A DNA stretch of 64,000 nucleotides from Flavobacteriales bacterium (GCA_020635655.1 JACJZI010000006.1:1-64000); one strand, 5' to 3'; shown: positions 1-8,785, numbered from the stretch's first letter. Numbers and translations are program-made. The notes: generated from the letters alone by a model not told the origin.

Positions 1-1308
1 ACCAATCTGTCATCCGTCGCCAACGCCCACTACTACTGGAACTTCGGAGATGGTTCCACATCCTACAGCACCAGTCCGCTGCACGTGTTCGTCGAATCCG
101 GCACCTTCCTGGTCACCCTCCACATGCTGGACACGGTCAGCCAGTGCCACAGCTTCCATCAGGAGTGGCTGCCGATCACGCGCTACTCCGCCGAACCGTG
201 CCAGCCCTTCACGACCGATTCGGTCTTCCAATACAACGGCAACGACTACGTGAAGGTCATCGATGGCTCCACGGATTGTGTCGACTTCTACAAGTACATC
301 GATGCAGGCCCGGCCCAGAACTTCCAGCCGAACAACTCGATCAATCTCACCAGTTGGCAGAACGCCCTGTTCTTGTCACGGATGCGCTATGTCAGTTACG
401 ACTCGATCTCCGGGACACAGGTGCGCAGGATCTACTACCGCACACTGCCATACAACGATGATCCCGCCGTCAGCTATGATCCTTGCTCAGCCGATTTCGA
501 GTACACCATCGATTACCAGCCGGGTGGCGCGGTGGGGACCTTCAGACCGTTGGGCTCAGCGGCTGCCGATACCATTTGGATAACGGGATATGGGAACCCG
601 ATACCGCTTACCGGACCGGTCTCGACCTTCCTCTTCCCATACTATGGCGGTACCACCCCGCATTGGCAGAACGTCTGGCGGAGGAACTACGACCCGAACT
701 CCGGGTGCCACGCTTTCCACGCGCAGACCTTGCTGATCAAGGACCCTTACTATGTGCTGCCGCCATCCTGCCTGATCGATCCGCAACCGCAGGATGCGGT
801 GGTCTATCAGAACGGTACGGCCGAGTTCATCATCAATACGGAACCCGGGGCCTACAGGCAATGGCAGCAGAACGCCGGCTTGGGCTGGCAGGACCTTTTC
901 GATGCAGGGCCTTACAGCGGTGTTCACACCGACACGCTCTCGGTGGCGAACTGCCAGAACTGGTGGAGCAACTACCAATTCCGCTGCGTGGTGACCTCAC
1001 CGGGAAGCTCCTGCCACAACACAAGCACCGTGGCCGTGCTCACCGTCATGGTCGGGATCGAGGAGGCCGCGCAGGATCTCTATTACCTCTACCCGAACCC
1101 GGCCACCGACGTGATCCGCCTGCATTGGAACTCGGGACCGCGGGAAAGTGACCTTCGGATCTTTGATGCGGTGGGCCACCTCGCGAAGTCCGCATACATG
1201 GCGGGTCCCACGGCGGACGTCGACGTCTCGGACCTAGCTCCAGGCTTGTATCTCCTCACTGCCACATGGCAGGGGCGGGAGTTGAGAAGTCGATTCGTCA
1301 AACGATGA
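1..1308 (+). CDS. Secreted PKD-domain protein with T9SS type A sorting domain, 5' truncated
   Basis: The reading frame is open from base 1, so the gene begins upstream and only its last ~435 residues are seen. The first visible residues form a PKD strand (YYWNFGDGST) ending in a VTL strand, a beta-sandwich module common in surface proteins. The middle is a Cys-containing region without a family I can name. A second Ig/PKD-like stretch follows (QPQDAVVYQNGTAEF, then paired Cys). The last ~75 residues are a type A T9SS C-terminal domain: YLYPNPATD, then LRIFDAVG, then LAPGLYLLT and a basic end. This implies export across the outer membrane with removal of the tail. A GTG at 85 would be an artificial start inside the PKD domain. 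Confidence 0.85.
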   Translation, partial: TNLSSVANAHYYWNFGDGSTSYSTSPLHVFVESGTFLVTLHMLDTVSQCHSFHQEWLPITRYSAEPCQPFTTDSVFQYNGNDYVKVIDGSTDCVDFYKYIDAGPAQNFQPNNSINLTSWQNALFLSRMRYVSYDSISGTQVRRIYYRTLPYNDDPAVSYDPCSADFEYTIDYQPGGAVGTFRPLGSAAADTIWITGYGNPIPLTGPVSTFLFPYYGGTTPHWQNVWRRNYDPNSGCHAFHAQTLLIKDPYYVLPPSCLIDPQPQDAVVYQNGTAEFIINTEPGAYRQWQQNAGLGWQDLFDAGPYSGVHTDTLSVANCQNWWSNYQFRCVVTSPGSSCHNTSTVAVLTVMVGIEEAAQDLYYLYPNPATDVIRLHWNSGPRESDLRIFDAVGHLAKSAYMAGPTADVDVSDLAPGLYLLTATWQGRELRSRFVKR

Positions 1309-1348
1309 TCGCTGCAAAGGGCCAATCGGAGCCTTGATGCATTGACCC

Positions 1349-1819
1349 ATGCTCAAGCAACACCTGCTCGACCTCTTCCGCTACACCGATGTCGCCAACC
1401 GGAAGCAACTGGGGGCCATCCAGCAATTGCCCAAGCCGGATGAGGCGGTGAAGCTTTTCAGCCACCTCATCACCGCACAGGACAAGTGGATGAACCGGAT
1501 CACGAAGGAGAAGGACGATGCGCTCCTCACCTGGTTCGGTCCGGTGTTCCCGATCGGGGAACTGGAGCAACGGTGGAAGTCGAGCGTGGGCCAGTGGATC
1601 GCGCTGGTGGAAAGCAAGAGCGATGTGGAGGTGGAGCAGGACGTGCACTTCGCCCGCCAGTCGGACGGCAGGCCCATGACCGTGAAGTTCCGCGACCTCG
1701 CCCTGCACCTGAACTACCACGCCATTCATCACCGCGGGCAGATCGCCACGCTGATCCGCGTGCAAGGGCTGCAGCCACCGCATGTGGATTACATCCTCTC
1801 CGCGATCCGCGAAACGTGA
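1349..1819 (+). CDS. DinB-family protein
   Basis: A 156-residue protein with the four-helix DinB/YfiT-like layout. A His in the FSHLITAQDKW helix (about residue 37) and the YHAIHHRGQ motif near residue 130 are the usual metal-ligand positions. Family members are small metal-binding enzymes, often thiol-dependent transferases or of unknown substrate; the damage-inducible name is historical. The gene lies 40 bases after the preceding T9SS gene and is followed by a 266-base gap before the ABC exporter, in which I see no gene. The substrate cannot be inferred from context. Confidence 0.85.
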   Translation: MLKQHLLDLFRYTDVANRKQLGAIQQLPKPDEAVKLFSHLITAQDKWMNRITKEKDDALLTWFGPVFPIGELEQRWKSSVGQWIALVESKSDVEVEQDVHFARQSDGRPMTVKFRDLALHLNYHAIHHRGQIATLIRVQGLQPPHVDYILSAIRET

Positions 1820-2085
1820 AGCGGGCTTCGATACACCGGACACAGCCATCCGGTTCCTTCGCCGGCGAAAATTCCGGACCGTGGATCTCCACTTGTTCGA
1901 GTGATCGGCACACCCTGTTCGTCCACCTTGTCCGGGAGGCGTTCCTTTGGGGCGTCGTCCGCACCCGATTGAACGATCCCTTGGCCCTCCGCCGATCACC
2001 CACCGCCCGCGCCGAGCGCACGCCGAACGCCACCCGCTCCCGTCTGCGGGCGGCGCAGGCCGACCTGCCCCGGCCGAAACACCGG

Positions 2086-3807
2086 ATGCCGTTCAAGGAG
2101 GCCTTCCGCCTCTACATCTGGCCGCGGCGCCGCCATGTGCTGATCGGGCTCGTGCTCATCACCATCAGTCGACTGGCGGGGCTGGTGATGCCGGGCGCCT
2201 CGAAGTACATGATCGACAACGCCATCGCCAACAAGGACCTCCAGCTGCTGGGCTTGCTGCTGGCGGCGGTCGTGGTGGCGATCATCATCCAGAGCATCAC
2301 CTCGTTCCTGCTGACGAAGTTGCTCAGCGTCGAGGCCCAGGCCATGATCAGCCAGCTCCGAACGCGGGTGCAGAAAAAGGTGCTCTCCCTGCCCATCGGC
2401 TTCTTCGACGGCACGAAGAGCGGCGAGCTGGTCAGCCGCATCATGACGGATGTGGAAGGCGTGCGGAACCTCGTTGGCACCGGCCTGGTGCAACTGGTCG
2501 GCGGCACGATCACCGCCGTGCTCTCCCTGGTGCTGCTGATCCGGATCAGCCCCATGATGACCCTGTACACGCTGGTGCCCCTGGGCCTGTTCGCCTTCAT
2601 CGCGTTGAAGGCCTTCGGTCGTATCCGGCCCATCTTCCGGACCCGGGGCCAGATCAATGCGGAGGTGACCGGGCGTCTGACGGAATCCCTGAACGGCGTG
2701 CGCGTGATCAAGGGCTTCAACGCCGAATTGCAGGAGAACCTGGAGTTCGAGCGCGGCGTGCAGCGATTGTTCGAGAACGTAAGGCAGAGCCTCACCGCCA
2801 CGGCGATGATCACCAGCAGCAGCACCTTCCTGCTCGGCCTGGCCAGCGCAGGCATCATGGCGATCGGCGGCTGGCAGATCATCCGCGGCGACCTCACGGT
2901 GGGCGACTTCCTCGCCTTCATGCTCTACCTCGGCTTCATGATCGCACCGATCGTGCAGATGAGCAACATCGGCAGCCAGCTCACGGAAGCCTTCGCCGGC
3001 CTCGACCGCACCGAGGAGCTGATGCGGATGGAGCCCGAGGACAAGCCCGAGGAACGGCCGGTGGTTTTGGACCGGGTGAAGGGCGACCTCCGCTTCGACG
3101 ATGTGCATTTCGCCTACGAGGAGGGCCAGGAGGTGCTCCACGGCATCTCGTTCGAGGCGCACGCCGGCAGCGTGATCGCGCTGGTGGGCAGCTCGGGCAG
3201 CGGCAAGACCACCATCGCCGGGCTGGCCGCCAGTTTCCTGAAACCCACATCGGGCCGGGTCACGATCGATGGCCACGACCTGGCGGAAGTGCGCCTATCG
3301 AGCTACAGGCAATTCCTGGGAGTGGTGCTCCAGGACGATTTCCTGTTCGAGGGCACGATCCGCGCCAACATCCTCTTTCCACGACCGAACGCCACGGAGG
3401 ATCAGGTAAAGCGGGCGGTCGAAGGGGCCTATGTGAACGAATTCACGGACCGGATGCCCGATGGACTGGACACGGTGATCGGTGAGCGGGGCGTGAAACT
3501 CAGCGGCGGACAACGCCAGCGTGTGGCCATCGCCCGGGCCATGCTCGCCGACCCGCGGATCCTGGTGCTCGATGAGGCCACCAGCAACCTTGATACCGAG
3601 AGCGAGGCCCTGATCCAACGCAGCTTGAACGCATTGGTGAAGGACCGGACCACGTTCGTGATCGCGCACCGATTGAGCACGATCCGTCAGGCGACGGAGA
3701 TCCTGGTGGTGGAACAGGGGACCATCGTCGAACGCGGCACACATGCCGAACTCATCGCGAAGGAAGGCCGGTATTTCGACCTCTACACCTACCAGGCGCG
3801 GATCTGA
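2086..3807 (+). CDS. ABC exporter, fused permease and ATPase (MsbA-like)
   Basis: A 573-residue half transporter, the normal size for type IV ABC exporters. An N-terminal six-helix permease spans about residues 15-310. The nucleotide-binding domain has Walker A GSSGSGKTT, a VLQDDF Q-loop, signature LSGGQRQRVAIARA, Walker B ILVLDEATS and a switch His in IAHRLST. The frame stays open upstream to 1486 and overlaps the DinB-like gene, so I chose the ATG at 2086 (MPFKEAF), which directly precedes the first hydrophobic segment. It would act as a dimer in the inner membrane; lipid A-like lipids or drugs are possible substrates, but nothing in the neighbourhood identifies one. It converges on the next gene with a 4-base gap. 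Confidence 0.93.
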   Translation: MPFKEAFRLYIWPRRRHVLIGLVLITISRLAGLVMPGASKYMIDNAIANKDLQLLGLLLAAVVVAIIIQSITSFLLTKLLSVEAQAMISQLRTRVQKKVLSLPIGFFDGTKSGELVSRIMTDVEGVRNLVGTGLVQLVGGTITAVLSLVLLIRISPMMTLYTLVPLGLFAFIALKAFGRIRPIFRTRGQINAEVTGRLTESLNGVRVIKGFNAELQENLEFERGVQRLFENVRQSLTATAMITSSSTFLLGLASAGIMAIGGWQIIRGDLTVGDFLAFMLYLGFMIAPIVQMSNIGSQLTEAFAGLDRTEELMRMEPEDKPEERPVVLDRVKGDLRFDDVHFAYEEGQEVLHGISFEAHAGSVIALVGSSGSGKTTIAGLAASFLKPTSGRVTIDGHDLAEVRLSSYRQFLGVVLQDDFLFEGTIRANILFPRPNATEDQVKRAVEGAYVNEFTDRMPDGLDTVIGERGVKLSGGQRQRVAIARAMLADPRILVLDEATSNLDTESEALIQRSLNALVKDRTTFVIAHRLSTIRQATEILVVEQGTIVERGTHAELIAKEGRYFDLYTYQARI

Positions 3808-3811
3808 CCGC

Positions 3812-4279
3812 TCAGGCGGCCCGTGGTCCCTCCTCCTCCTCCGCCACACGTTTCAGGCCCACCAAGGCTTCCACCCACCGCCTGCCGGCCTCACGGGCGC
3901 GGCGGACATCGTTGGGAAGGCCGGCGAAATCGCCATGCCAGAGCTTCACCAGCGTACGTCCGTCCGGCTCCTCCTCCATGCTGATATCCACCATGGTGTA
4001 GCTGTCCGGCGTGTCCGGCAGTCCGCTGTCCAATGCCAGCTGCGTGAAACGCAGGCGGTGCGCGGGCAGACTGGCCATCAGCGTGCCTTTGGCCCGCTGG
4101 ACCACATCGTTGCCCACACGTTCCTCCCACATCACAGGCCGGCCCCGCTTCCAGTTGGTCCGGATCATCCAACCGTCCATGTAGAGCTTGGTCAACTCCG
4201 GCTCGGTCAATGCTCGCCAGATGGTCTTCGGTGAAGCCTCTACGTACATCGTACGTTCGATCACGGTCTCTTTGTCCAT
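3812..4279 (-). CDS. SRPBCC (AHSA1-like) domain protein
   Basis: A 155-residue START/AHSA1-like protein. It shows the typical opening EASPKTIWRALTEPELTKLY and a strand/helix pattern ending in a C-terminal helix (GRRWVEALVGLKRV). The family folds around a hydrophobic cavity, and members range from Hsp90 activator-like to small-ligand binding proteins; no catalytic residues can be assigned. I use the ATG at 4279 (MDKETVIER) rather than the upstream one, which would add a Cys-rich non-family extension. The acidic C-terminus (EEEEGPRAA) is probably disordered. It is convergent with the ABC exporter. Confidence 0.85.
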   Translation of the reverse strand: MDKETVIERTMYVEASPKTIWRALTEPELTKLYMDGWMIRTNWKRGRPVMWEERVGNDVVQRAKGTLMASLPAHRLRFTQLALDSGLPDTPDSYTMVDISMEEEPDGRTLVKLWHGDFAGLPNDVRRAREAGRRWVEALVGLKRVAEEEEGPRAA

Positions 4280-4927
4280 GCGACAATAACAACGCACGAA
4301 CCATGCCGAATGTGCGCTCCGGTCAGCTTGTCAGGACGCTATCCCTGGGTTCCTGAGATCCTGCTGTGATACGGGATACGACCCGGTCGATCTCATCGGG
4401 TCGGTATTGACGTATCCTGCTCGCTATCAAGCCACTTGCTGCCCCGGTGCGCCGCACCATCGATCTGGGCCCTGAGCACGATGGATCGGCAATTCTGCGC
4501 TGAGGTGGGAACCAAGCGGATATGCACGGACCGACATCCGACCCTGGGAGCCGACCACCATCTGATGCAGCATGCTTTGGTGGCGGGCGACCCACCGACC
4601 ACCCGAGACCAATTTCCCGTCGGGATGGGATTGCCATCCTCACGCTACCATCGCGTGCGGGTTCGAACGCATGAATTAGGTGATGGGCCAGGGTCGAATG
4701 GGGCATATGACCGGGCAAACGATGGGCTGACCGGAACGGTGGCTATGAGCGGTGACGGCATGGTCGCGCTATCCGGGGACCCCGGGCCCCATGGTGACAG
4801 TACCGGTCAGGATCCTTCGGATAGGTGGTCCAGGTATTCAATGCGTCGACCGGTCGTGACGGATCCGTGATCGCTCCGACAGAAATGCTCCCTACGTTTA
4901 CCGCGTCGAATGAGGACCGATCCGAAT
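4280..4927. other. Gap without a convincing gene
   Basis: About 650 bases. ORFs up to 144 codons exist on both strands (for example 4436-4870 plus and 4323-4718 minus). Their translations lack hydrophobic periodicity, domain motifs and a signal peptide. A T-loop-like string at 4657-4668 does not sit in a foldable tRNA. It may be decayed coding sequence or a long leader for msrB. Confidence 0.5.
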
Positions 4928-5482
4928 ATGTGCTGGGGATCTGGGACCTGCCGTCGCGCGTCGGTCTTCTTGATCAGCAGTTCCGCGCTCCTCTTGGCCT
5001 GCGGCATCGGGGGCCAGGGATCAGCACGATCCGATCTTCCCATGGAACAACATCCCGCAAATCCCTACTATTCCCGCACGGACACGACCATTCTGCACGT
5101 AAGTGACGCCGAATGGAAGAAGGTGCTTCCCGATAGCGTCTATTGGATAGCCCGAGAGAAGGGGACCGAGCGGGCCTTTACCGGGAGATACTGGGATTTC
5201 GAGGGTCTGGGGACCTACTACTGCGCCGTATGTGGCAATCCTTTGTTCCGGTCCGATGCCAAATTCGGCAGCAGCTGCGGTTGGCCCAGCTTCTTTGAAG
5301 CGATCCGTCCCAACAGTGTGAGGTACCAGCGGGACACGAGCTATGGAATGGACCGGACCGAGGTGCTCTGCGGACGCTGCGGCTCCCATCTCGGCCATGT
5401 GTTCGATGATGGTCCTCCGCCAACCGGGAAGCGCTTCTGCATGAACTCCGTGGTCCTGGAATTCGAACCGGACAGGAAATAA
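4928..5482 (+). CDS. msrB: Peptide-methionine (R)-S-oxide reductase MsrB, lipoprotein form
   Basis: A 184-residue protein that reduces methionine-R-sulfoxide in proteins. The zinc-binding CxxC pairs are at residues 99/102 (YYCAVCG) and 148/151 (LCGRCG). The catalytic Cys is residue 171 in the family signature RFCMNS, and SSCGWPSF (C117) is the typical substrate-site loop. The N-terminus has a hydrophobic run ending in LLLAC at residue 25, a lipobox, so the enzyme is probably anchored in the periplasm rather than cytosolic. The ATG at 4928 gives the shortest form that keeps this signal. A Cys/His-repeat secreted protein starts 53 bases downstream on the same strand, which suggests a shared envelope redox or metal role (inference). 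Confidence 0.92.
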   Translation: MCWGSGTCRRASVFLISSSALLLACGIGGQGSARSDLPMEQHPANPYYSRTDTTILHVSDAEWKKVLPDSVYWIAREKGTERAFTGRYWDFEGLGTYYCAVCGNPLFRSDAKFGSSCGWPSFFEAIRPNSVRYQRDTSYGMDRTEVLCGRCGSHLGHVFDDGPPPTGKRFCMNSVVLEFEPDRK

Positions 5483-5535
5483 GGCACTTGGACCCAGGTG
5501 ATCGTACCTTCACCCATCAACCATTCCCACCACCC

Positions 5536-5898
5536 ATGAAAAGAGCTTTGATCATCGCAGCGCTCCTGGTCGGAACCACGTCGATCCGGGCCCAGGAAGG
5601 TGCCTCCTCCAAGGACAAGGAGGCCATGCAGGCACCCTTGAAGGAGCATGTCTGCACAGATGCCTGCAAGCAGGCCGGGCATCATGTCTATGCCCATGGC
5701 GAAAAAGGCCATGTCTGCAGTGAGGAATGCATGAAGATGCATGGCGAGGAAGGCATGCGCGAACATGTATGCACCGACGCCTGCAAAAAGGCCGGGCATC
5801 ATGTGTACGCTCACGGCGAAAAAGGTCATGTCTGCAGTGAGGAGTGCATGAAGATGCATCAGGAGAAGGAGAATAGGGCTGGATCGGGAACCATGTGA
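5536..5898 (+). CDS. Small secreted Cys/His-repeat protein
   Basis: A 120-residue protein with a signal peptide (MKRALIIAALLVG, cleavage likely after IRAQ). Two nearly identical 32-residue units at residues 38-69 and 77-108 (period 39) follow. Each runs HVCTDACKxAGHHVYAHGEK and then GHVCSEECMKMH, giving four Cys, at least four His and two Met per unit. That ligand density suggests binding of copper, zinc or another soft metal in the periplasm; I do not recognise a named family. The ATG at 5536 is chosen because it starts the signal peptide; the upstream ATG at 5488 adds a Pro-rich leader. It follows msrB closely and ends at a strong terminator, so the two are probably co-transcribed. Confidence 0.8.
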   Translation: MKRALIIAALLVGTTSIRAQEGASSKDKEAMQAPLKEHVCTDACKQAGHHVYAHGEKGHVCSEECMKMHGEEGMREHVCTDACKKAGHHVYAHGEKGHVCSEECMKMHQEKENRAGSGTM

Positions 5899-5920
5899 CC
5901 GATCATCCATCCGGTGTGAA

Positions 5921-5951
5921 GGGGCGTTCATGAACGCCCCTTCTTCTTTGG
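5921..5951 (+). terminator. Intrinsic terminator after the Cys/His-repeat gene
   Basis: A perfect 20-base palindrome (GGGGCGTTCA with TGAACGCCCC) is followed by a T-rich run (TTCTTCTTT). It lies 22 bases after the stop codon and closes the msrB-repeat protein unit. Confidence 0.85.
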
Positions 5952-6001
5952 ACCACCGGACGATGCATGATCCTTAGCTTCGGCATCAAAGCACATCCGG
6001 T

Positions 6002-6493
6002 ATGCCCAGCTTCGACATCGTATCCAAGATCGACCTGCAGACCCTGGACAATGCCGTGAACACGGCGAAACGTGAGGTGGAGACGCGCTATGACCTCCGG
6101 GGATCGAACAGTTCCATCGATCTTGACAAGAAGGCGCTGCTCATCAAATTGAGCACGGAGGACACGATGAAGATGGAGGCCATCGAGAAGATACTTCTGG
6201 AGCGCAGCACCAAACAGCACATCGACCTGAAGGCCTTCGACCTGGGGGGTGAGCCCCAACCCAGCGGCAAGCAGGTGGTGCGTACCATCAAGGTGCGCCA
6301 GGGGATCGAGCGCGAGACAGCGAAGAAGATCGTGAAAGCGATCAAGGACAGCGGCCTGAAGGTGCAGCCACAGATCATGGACGACATGGTACGCGTGAAC
6401 GGGAAGAAGATCGATGACCTGCAGAGCGTGATCGCGCTCTGCAAGGAGAGCGGCTTCGATGTGCCTCTCCAATATGAGAACATGAAGAGCTGA
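6002..6493 (+). CDS. yajQ: YajQ family nucleotide-binding protein
   Basis: A 163-residue protein matching the whole YajQ/UPF0234 family. It opens with MPSFDIVSKIDLQ and VETRYDLRGS, has ERETAKKIVKAIKDS in the middle, and ends with VNGKKIDDLQSVIALC and the FDVPLQYENM tail. Members have two RNP-like alpha/beta domains, and some have been shown to bind cyclic di-GMP and modulate transcription. It stands alone between a terminator and a T9SS gene. A short GC hairpin just after the stop (around 6495) lacks a T tract, so I do not call it a terminator. Confidence 0.95.
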   Translation: MPSFDIVSKIDLQTLDNAVNTAKREVETRYDLRGSNSSIDLDKKALLIKLSTEDTMKMEAIEKILLERSTKQHIDLKAFDLGGEPQPSGKQVVRTIKVRQGIERETAKKIVKAIKDSGLKVQPQIMDDMVRVNGKKIDDLQSVIALCKESGFDVPLQYENMKS

Positions 6494-6572
6494 GCCCCGC
6501 GGTGAACGGGGCCGGGCAGCGGTATGGGCCCAACGACCGTCCTCGTACCAGCGAACCACACCGTCCAAGACC

Positions 6573-7844
6573 ATGCGCAACCATTTCGCCATTGCAGTGC
6601 TCCTGCCGCTCTGTACCTCCGCCCAGACCTATTATTACATCAACGGGATCGATGTGGACCCGGTATCACCCACCGCCCAGGACGTGATCGCGATCACCCT
6701 GCACGGTGACCTGAGCAGCACAGGGGCCTATATCGTCAGCGCGGCTGCGCAGGTGTTCGGTGGTGTGTTGCAGATCGATATCACCGCAGCCGACCCGGGC
6801 GGGCTTGCCGTTCTCGTGCCGCATGATGAAGTGATCGCCGTGGGCATGCTGCCCGCTGGTGGGTACCAGGTCTCCATCAATGGAACGAACGTATCCGACA
6901 ATGCCGCGAACGGTGACCATCTCCTGAACGTGGACGGTGGTAGCTGGCCGGCATGCGACAGCCTGTGGATCCTGTCCATTCAGTATGCCGCATTCCACAT
7001 GGACCAACTCGTCGCCACGGTGCAGAACAACAGTTCCGAACTGTTCGACTACCCGAGCTTCATCCTGTTCGACGCGAACCACGATACGATCGCCGTGGAG
7101 ACCGTGAACTTCTTCGGTATCGGAGGGACCCAAGACCATGTCCTGGTGATCGGGTCCGGTATCGGGTCCGGGGCCATCACCGGCACGCTCGAGCTTTGGA
7201 CCGGGTTCACCCAGTTCCACGCATGCACGTTCCCGGTCAACACCGACCTCTGCCCCCCTCCACCCTGCAGCATGGTGTATGTGAACATCACCAATACGGG
7301 AGGAGCACTGGTGAATGCCACGTTCGATTGGACGATGCTCGCGAACGGTCAACCGGTCGGGAACGGCGAGATCGTCATGGACACGCTCGCCCAAATGGGT
7401 ACCGACAGCCTCTGTCTCCCGCCAGGATACTACCAATTGCAGGTATCATCAACGCCGACGGCTCCGGGAGGTCAGATCCAGTTCGGCGTGACCGATCGAC
7501 CATTCTTCGGGGGTGATGTCCTGGGGGCCTCCTATGTCCAGAACGGTGGTCCGAACACCTTGGACGTACCATTCTATTCCGCCTGCAACAACGTCAATGC
7601 GATCGCCGGTCCGGAAGCCATGGACCCCCTGTTGGTGCGCACCACCTCCGATGCGATCGAGATCGAGCGGCGCGATGGGAGCGCGATCCGCGACCTGCAA
7701 TTGACGGATGTGACGGGGCGCACCATGCATCGCTTGACCGGGAACGGTCCACGCATGACGATCATCACGAGCGATCTTCCCGCCGGTATTTATCTCCTTC
7801 GATCGGCAGGGCTGCCCGTTCATCGTATCCTGATCATTCACTGA
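6573..7844 (+). CDS. Secreted beta-rich protein with T9SS sorting domain
   Basis: A 423-residue protein with a signal peptide (MRNHFAIAVLLPLC, cleavage near TSAQ). No catalytic family is recognised. The body is Ser/Thr/Gly-rich beta sequence with a CPPPPC element near residue 225, which separates two likely beta-sandwich domains. The last ~75 residues form a divergent type A T9SS tail: the LQLTDVTGRTMHRL strand pair, SDLPAGIYLLR, then VHRILIIH. The usual YPNP opening is degenerate here. It is predicted to be exported to the cell surface or medium. Confidence 0.8.
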   Translation: MRNHFAIAVLLPLCTSAQTYYYINGIDVDPVSPTAQDVIAITLHGDLSSTGAYIVSAAAQVFGGVLQIDITAADPGGLAVLVPHDEVIAVGMLPAGGYQVSINGTNVSDNAANGDHLLNVDGGSWPACDSLWILSIQYAAFHMDQLVATVQNNSSELFDYPSFILFDANHDTIAVETVNFFGIGGTQDHVLVIGSGIGSGAITGTLELWTGFTQFHACTFPVNTDLCPPPPCSMVYVNITNTGGALVNATFDWTMLANGQPVGNGEIVMDTLAQMGTDSLCLPPGYYQLQVSSTPTAPGGQIQFGVTDRPFFGGDVLGASYVQNGGPNTLDVPFYSACNNVNAIAGPEAMDPLLVRTTSDAIEIERRDGSAIRDLQLTDVTGRTMHRLTGNGPRMTIITSDLPAGIYLLRSAGLPVHRILIIH

Positions 7845-7875
7845 TGGCCGGACCGGTGACCGTGCCCCTCGGTCC

Positions 7876-7883
7876 TAGTTTTG
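7876..7883 (+). promoter_or_regulatory. Candidate -7 promoter element (TAGTTTTG)
   Basis: Matches the Bacteroidota TAnnTTTG element 42 bases upstream of the FMN reductase ATG. No clear TTTG -33 box is visible, so this is a motif match only. Confidence 0.4.
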
Positions 7884-7925
7884 ACGTGGACCCTTTCAGT
7901 TCACGAACCACCGACCAAAGGACCC

Positions 7926-8507
7926 ATGGAATTCGATATTCGCATCCTTTCCGCGAGCATCCGTCAAGGACGGAACAGTCATCGGGTGGCGCTCTACCTG
8001 CGCGACCGCATCGAGGAACCGGGTCGTGATCGCGCGACGGTCCTTGACCTCAATGCCCTTGACCTGCCCCTGTTCCATGAGCGGCTGAGATTCATGACGG
8101 ATCCACCGGCGGTGGCGAAGGACCTTTCAAGCTCGATCGGCAAGGCGGACGGCGTCATCATCGTCACCCCGGAATACAATGGCGGTTACCCTGCGGCCCT
8201 GAAGAACGTCGTGGACCTGCTCTACGATGAATGGCATCGGAAACCCGTGGCGATCGTGACGGCCTCTGATGGTTCGTTCGGTGGCACCCAGGTGATCACC
8301 TCCTTGCAATTCACGCTCTGGAAGATGCGGGCGTGGACCGTCCCGACCATGATGCCCGTGCCCCATGTGCAGGAGGCCTTTGACGAGGCCGGGAAGCCTG
8401 CCGATCGCACAACCTGGGGGGCACGATCGGACCGGTTGCTGAACGAACTCACCTGGTGCATGACCGCAAGGCGCCGGATGGACATGCCTGACGGACCTGT
8501 GAAATGA
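7926..8507 (+). CDS. NADPH-dependent FMN reductase family protein
   Basis: A 193-residue flavodoxin-fold protein. It begins with the family phosphate loop ILSASIRQGRNSHRVA and carries the flavin-binding motif TPEYNGGYPAALKNVVDLL and then IVTASDGSFGG. Such enzymes reduce quinones, azo compounds, chromate or free FMN with NADPH and are usually cytosolic dimers. The ATG at 7926 starts the first beta strand directly; the ATG at 7881 would add 15 residues outside the fold and would overlap the candidate promoter. A terminator follows immediately. Confidence 0.9.
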   Translation: MEFDIRILSASIRQGRNSHRVALYLRDRIEEPGRDRATVLDLNALDLPLFHERLRFMTDPPAVAKDLSSSIGKADGVIIVTPEYNGGYPAALKNVVDLLYDEWHRKPVAIVTASDGSFGGTQVITSLQFTLWKMRAWTVPTMMPVPHVQEAFDEAGKPADRTTWGARSDRLLNELTWCMTARRRMDMPDGPVK

Positions 8508-8509
8508 AG

Positions 8510-8543
8510 GAAGCACGCCTTACGGGGCGTGCTTCGTTCTTTT
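8510..8543 (+). terminator. Intrinsic terminator after the FMN reductase
   Basis: A 10-bp stem (GAAGCACGCC with GGCGTGCTTC) and a 6-base loop are followed by GTTCTTTT, two bases after the stop codon. Confidence 0.85.
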
Positions 8544-8654
8544 CCTGATGCCGGCTTACGGGCCAGGCGGGACTTCTGGCGCCTCAGGGCGATCGTCCCC
8601 TCATCAGGCAGTTCGTAGGCCTTACGGGGCCTGGTGTCATCCAACCTTACGGGG
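8519..8654. repeat. Four short CTTACGGG repeats in an intergenic stretch
   Basis: CTTACGGG occurs at 8519, 8555, 8621 and 8646 with irregular spacing (36, 66, 25). The first lies in the terminator loop; the third and fourth are followed by GGC and CTGG. No gene is convincing between 8508 and 8785. Function unknown. Confidence 0.5.
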
Positions 8655-8785
8655 CTGGTCCACATTCTAACGCAGATCCCGGGCCGAAGTTTCACCACAG
8701 CACGGGCAGATCGCTCGTGGAAGGCCGAACGGCTCCTGCCAGATGCCTCTGGGCACCCGGCAACCGCTGGTGTTCCTTGCTCGCC

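Noticed and set aside
1486..2085. Upstream extension of the ABC exporter frame
   Set aside because: It overlaps the DinB-like gene and then a non-coding gap; the translation is Arg/Ser-rich and unlike any ABC exporter N-terminus.
4650..4685. tRNA T-arm-like GGTTCGAA string
   Set aside because: Only a 4-bp stem can form around it, and no acceptor, D or anticodon arm fits on either strand.
4436..4870. 144-codon plus-strand ORF upstream of msrB
   Set aside because: No signal peptide, hydrophobic core or motif; competing ORFs on the other strand look equally random.
8222..8698. 158-codon minus-strand ORF covering the end of the FMN reductase gene and the CTTACGGG repeats
   Set aside because: It is antisense to a clear gene for half its length, and the rest is Arg/Lys/Pro-rich without structure; the terminator hairpin lies inside it.
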